This document shows positions 8,759-10,699 of a DNA stretch of 10,699 nt, in pieces. This stretch comes from Oscillospiraceae bacterium. Its GTDB lineage: Bacteria; Bacillota; Clostridia; Oscillospirales; Ruminococcaceae. The stretch is from NCBI GenBank assembly GCA_003508605.1, contig DNUB01000098.1, positions 10,066-20,764 of the forward strand. Reading direction: 5' to 3'. Position numbers and translations under genes: made by a program. Under the pieces are notes generated by a model that made no database searches, was not told the DNA's origin, and saw only the letters and a list, made by a program, of their open reading frames with translations. Position 1 is the first letter of the stretch; each line of letters opens with the position of its first letter.

Positions 8759-8936
8759 ATAAAATCGCTTGATTTATGCGCCGTTTAAATAACGGGGGCA
8801 GCGTCCGCACTTATGAAAAAACCGAGAAAAAACGCCGCAGAAAATTTTCTTTCAAATGCCATACTTCAAAAAGGGATAGCTTTAATGAAAATATATCGTT
8901 TTCCCACAGGGCAAAAGGGGACGCTTGATGACCTTA

Positions 8937-9356
8937 TTAAAAATTATTCAAATCGGGAGGGTTCTTTCCCGCAAGCACATATTTTAACGTATAGTGAATT
9001 TTGGGTATAAAAAGCGGTGCAAATGCGGGGATCAGATCAATAAGGTTAAGCCACAAAGCCCCGCCCAAGCAAATAAACAGCCCCACATACCTTAGCCCGT
9101 AGGACATATTGGCAAAGAACCTGCCTTTTTTTTCGGAAGCCCCCGATACTGTGGAAACCGCCGTAGAGCCGATCAGTATAAAGTTTCCCGCACATAAAAG
9201 GTTGCCGTATATCATTCCGGCAAACGCCCTCCATGTCACCCCTTCAAAAATTCCGTAAAGGGCAGCTCCCACCAAAATAAGTCCGTTGACGATAAGGGCT
9301 GTCGGAAGCATAGTCTTAAGCTCGTCAAAGGCGGGGTTTTTCGGTCTGCGCTTCAT
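8937..9356 (-). CDS. atpI: ATP synthase protein I (AtpI)
   Basis: AtpI is a small membrane protein encoded at the head of many atp operons; it is reported to help assemble the c ring, notably in Na+-type enzymes, and has been linked to Mg2+/Ca2+ uptake. The 139-residue product shows four hydrophobic segments at about residues 17-37, 42-66, 84-104 and 106-126, with the motif MIYGNLLCAGNFILIG in the second, typical of the family's G...LLN.LLLG helix. The start at 9354-9356 follows AGGAG at 5 bases. Sequence identity in this family is low, so the call rests on topology, that motif and position before atpB. Confidence 0.85.
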   Translation of the reverse strand: MKRRPKNPAFDELKTMLPTALIVNGLILVGAALYGIFEGVTWRAFAGMIYGNLLCAGNFILIGSTAVSTVSGASEKKGRFFANMSYGLRYVGLFICLGGALWLNLIDLIPAFAPLFIPKIHYTLKYVLAGKNPPDLNNF

Positions 9357-9431
9357 AGCCGCTCCTAATCTGTTTTATTATGATATTCCTTTGAATCTGC
9401 AATAATCCGGTTTTACCTGTTTCGGACTGCC

Positions 9432-9725
9432 TTAATCCTCAAAATAATCATGATCTCTTAAATCGTGGTGGAGAGGATCGGATTTATCCTCTTTATTGTC
9501 ATACATTTTTATCATTTTTCTGAGATAAGTGCCTACCGAGGAAATCATGACAGCTATTCCCGTAAGCGCAAACACTATCATAAGCCAGTCCGGCAGAGAA
9601 AAACGGTTTATCAGCCACGAGCCGCCCCAAATAAACAGCAGCAGCGGAACAACCACCATAAAGCCCACCTGACTTACCACCGCATAAACGGAAAAGGGAT
9701 TTTGCCGCTTTTTGTCACCGTTCAT
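9432..9725 (-). CDS. atpZ: AtpZ/AtpI-type small two-helix membrane protein
   Basis: From the ATG at 9723-9725, which has a GGAGG site at 7 bases, the protein has 97 residues. An upstream GTG at 9783-9785 in the same frame lies inside the preceding gene and is not a likely start. It has two transmembrane helices at about 14-39 (VSQVGFMVVVPLLLFIWGGS) and 46-66, joined by a short loop NRFSLPDW. A charged His/Asp-rich tail ends DHDYFED. The VVSQVGFMVVVPLLL...GSWLINRF pattern is that of the AtpZ family (putative Ca2+/Mg2+ transporter subunits of F1Fo ATPase), usually encoded beside atpI as here. The acidic His-rich tail could bind metal; that part is inference. Confidence 0.75.
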   Translation of the reverse strand: MNGDKKRQNPFSVYAVVSQVGFMVVVPLLLFIWGGSWLINRFSLPDWLMIVFALTGIAVMISSVGTYLRKMIKMYDNKEDKSDPLHHDLRDHDYFED

Positions 9726-9757
9726 AGACTCTCCTCCGTTTTTGCGCAGGACCCGTA

Positions 9758-10414
9758 TCAGCCTACCATTTCGGCCAGCTTCCACATACCGTTTTCGCTG
9801 ATCATCCTGGTTTTCTTTTTAACGTCCTTGCCGTCCTTGTCCTTTAAAACGATTTCCACGTCGCATTCCGTTTCGGAGGTAAGGGTAAAGGTATAGGTGC
9901 CGTTTTCCCAAGAAATTCCGCTGTCCTCGGTTCTGCCGTTTTCAATAAACTCATAGGAAATTCCCAGCTTTCCGTTGTCATCGGCGTAAACCGCGCCCTT
10001 TCCGAAGGGATCGGATAAAAGCTTTGCGGCGGTGCTCTCCGTATATATGCTGCGAATAAAATCGGAAAATTCGCCAAAGGTTTTAAAGGTGTCGTTGGAG
10101 CAGGTGTAAAAGCCGTCCTCGGGCTTGTTTCCGTAAGGCTCCTGCTCATATGACATTCCCTGGGTAAAATATTGATAGGCTCTGTAATTGTTTGTAAGAA
10201 GATCCGGAGCCGCAAGCTCTGCGCTCTGCAAAAGCTCCGAGGAGGGATAAAAAGCGGTGTCGACGGAGGTTTGCTCGGTTTCCGAGCCTCGGGCCTCCTC
10301 GTTTGACCTGGATACTGTGGCGGCCATAAAGATTACCGCCCCCACCGCCAGCAGCACGGCAGCACCCGTGATAATAAGCGAGGGTATATTAACTGTTTGC
10401 TTCTTTTTAGCCAT
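9758..10414 (-). CDS. Membrane-anchored extracytoplasmic protein, IseA-like
   Basis: The 218-residue protein has a basic start (MAKKKQ), one hydrophobic helix at about 11-33 and a long hydrophilic domain, so it is an N-terminally anchored protein exposed outside the membrane; there is no lipobox or clear cleavage site. The outer domain, from YRAYQYFTQGM through FGEFSDFIRSIYTESTAAKL, an ADDNGKLGIS strand and the ending MISENGMWKLAEM, has the order of the IseA (DL-endopeptidase inhibitor) fold. The match is by eye and weak, and a generic anchored lipoprotein-like domain is the alternative. The ATG at 10412-10414 has GGAG at 6 bases. It ends 32 bases before the atpZ start, so it is probably cotranscribed with the atp genes. 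Confidence 0.7.
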   Translation of the reverse strand: MAKKKQTVNIPSLIITGAAVLLAVGAVIFMAATVSRSNEEARGSETEQTSVDTAFYPSSELLQSAELAAPDLLTNNYRAYQYFTQGMSYEQEPYGNKPEDGFYTCSNDTFKTFGEFSDFIRSIYTESTAAKLLSDPFGKGAVYADDNGKLGISYEFIENGRTEDSGISWENGTYTFTLTSETECDVEIVLKDKDGKDVKKKTRMISENGMWKLAEMVG

Positions 10415-10699
10415 ATATTTCTCCGATATAATAATAAATTTAATGACCTTAAAAATTTTGCCGTTTAAAAATAAAGAGCCTGCCTTTACGGGATTTTGCG
10501 TATTTCGTCAAATTCTGCCGAAGAAATCCTGCAGGAGTCTTTATGCTGATTCTTAATCATCTTATATTTATATACAGCTTTGCAAAAATTCCGCATTTAT
10601 CGCTTTGTCAGTCTGCCCTGCCGTATCGCCTGCAGCAAAGCGGGCTTTCCCGCACTAAACACATATTTTCGCAAATTTGTCTGCAATCTGATTAAAAAA
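10415..10699 (-). other. Upstream region of the operon
   Basis: These 285 bases hold no credible gene. They include a GC hairpin GCGGG/CCCGC near 10640-10653, a perfect TCCTGCAGGA palindrome (10527-10536) and AT-rich DNA around 10560. On the minus strand a good -35-like TTGACG (10506-10511) is followed at 17 bases only by TAAAGG, a poor -10, so I cannot place the operon promoter with confidence, though it should lie here or further right. Confidence 0.4.

Larger units (their letters stand above)
8564..8936 (-). other. 373-base gene-free leader region upstream of atpB
   Basis: No credible protein gene longer than ten codons was found. The stretch holds the inverted repeat at 8721-8758 with a possible promoter, the 10-codon ORF at 8650-8682, a small hairpin CCGTT/AACGG (8781-8795) and a perfect 12-bp palindrome AGAAAATTTTCT (8839-8850). 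The clustering of palindromes in an AT-rich background suggests regulatory DNA or a structured leader RNA for the atpB-atpC part of the operon, but nothing matches a riboswitch that I recognise. Confidence 0.5.

Noticed and set aside
8813..9010. Plus-strand ORF of 65 codons overlapping the end of atpI
   Set aside because: There is no Shine-Dalgarno site before the ATG, and it overlaps atpI in antisense.
9465..9896. Plus-strand ORF of 143 codons across atpZ and the IseA-like gene
   Set aside because: It is an antisense shadow of two well-supported genes and has no domain-like sequence.

Overview
The window is dominated by a complete F1Fo ATP synthase gene cluster on the minus strand. Gene order, Shine-Dalgarno sites of the AAAGGAG type, moderate base composition and protein style all suggest an anaerobic member of the Firmicutes, most likely a Clostridia/Oscillospiraceae (Ruminococcaceae) gut bacterium. 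I infer this from sequence character, not from a database match.

Reading in the direction of transcription (right to left): a membrane-anchored extracytoplasmic protein with an IseA-like look (9758-10414); a small two-helix AtpZ-type protein (9432-9725); AtpI (8937-9356); a 373-base gene-free stretch with palindromes, a possible internal promoter/operator and a 10-codon leader ORF; atpB, subunit a (7850-8563); a 451-base gap filled by two inverted-repeat elements (7441-7601 and 7617-7832); then atpE, atpF, atpH and atpA. Between atpA and atpG lie two extra genes not normally part of an atp operon: an 83-residue soluble protein (4114-4365) and a 41-residue single-pass membrane peptide (3880-4005). 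The cluster ends with atpG, atpD and atpC and a strong bidirectional terminator at 1029-1066. Downstream, also on the minus strand, is a separately transcribed gene whose product joins an Ala/Lys/Pro-rich histone H1-like tail to an SCP2-like domain (288-794). It meets the tail of a plus-strand membrane-protein gene (2-154) at a shared terminator (209-242).

The a, b and c subunits form the membrane ion channel and stator. Delta, alpha, gamma, beta and epsilon form the catalytic head and stalk, and AtpI and AtpZ are the usual assembly or Mg/Ca-related accessory proteins. Subunit c carries a glutamate in each of its two helices plus the Thr-Thr/Tyr ligand set. This is the two-carboxylate pattern known from Na+-coupled rotors of anaerobes, so the enzyme is inferred to be Na+-driven or Na+-pumping.

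The most unusual points are: the two foreign small genes between atpA and atpG; the 161-base nested palindrome and the adjacent element bounded by inverted repeats between atpB and atpE; the two-carboxylate c subunit; and the histone-tail/SCP2 fusion.
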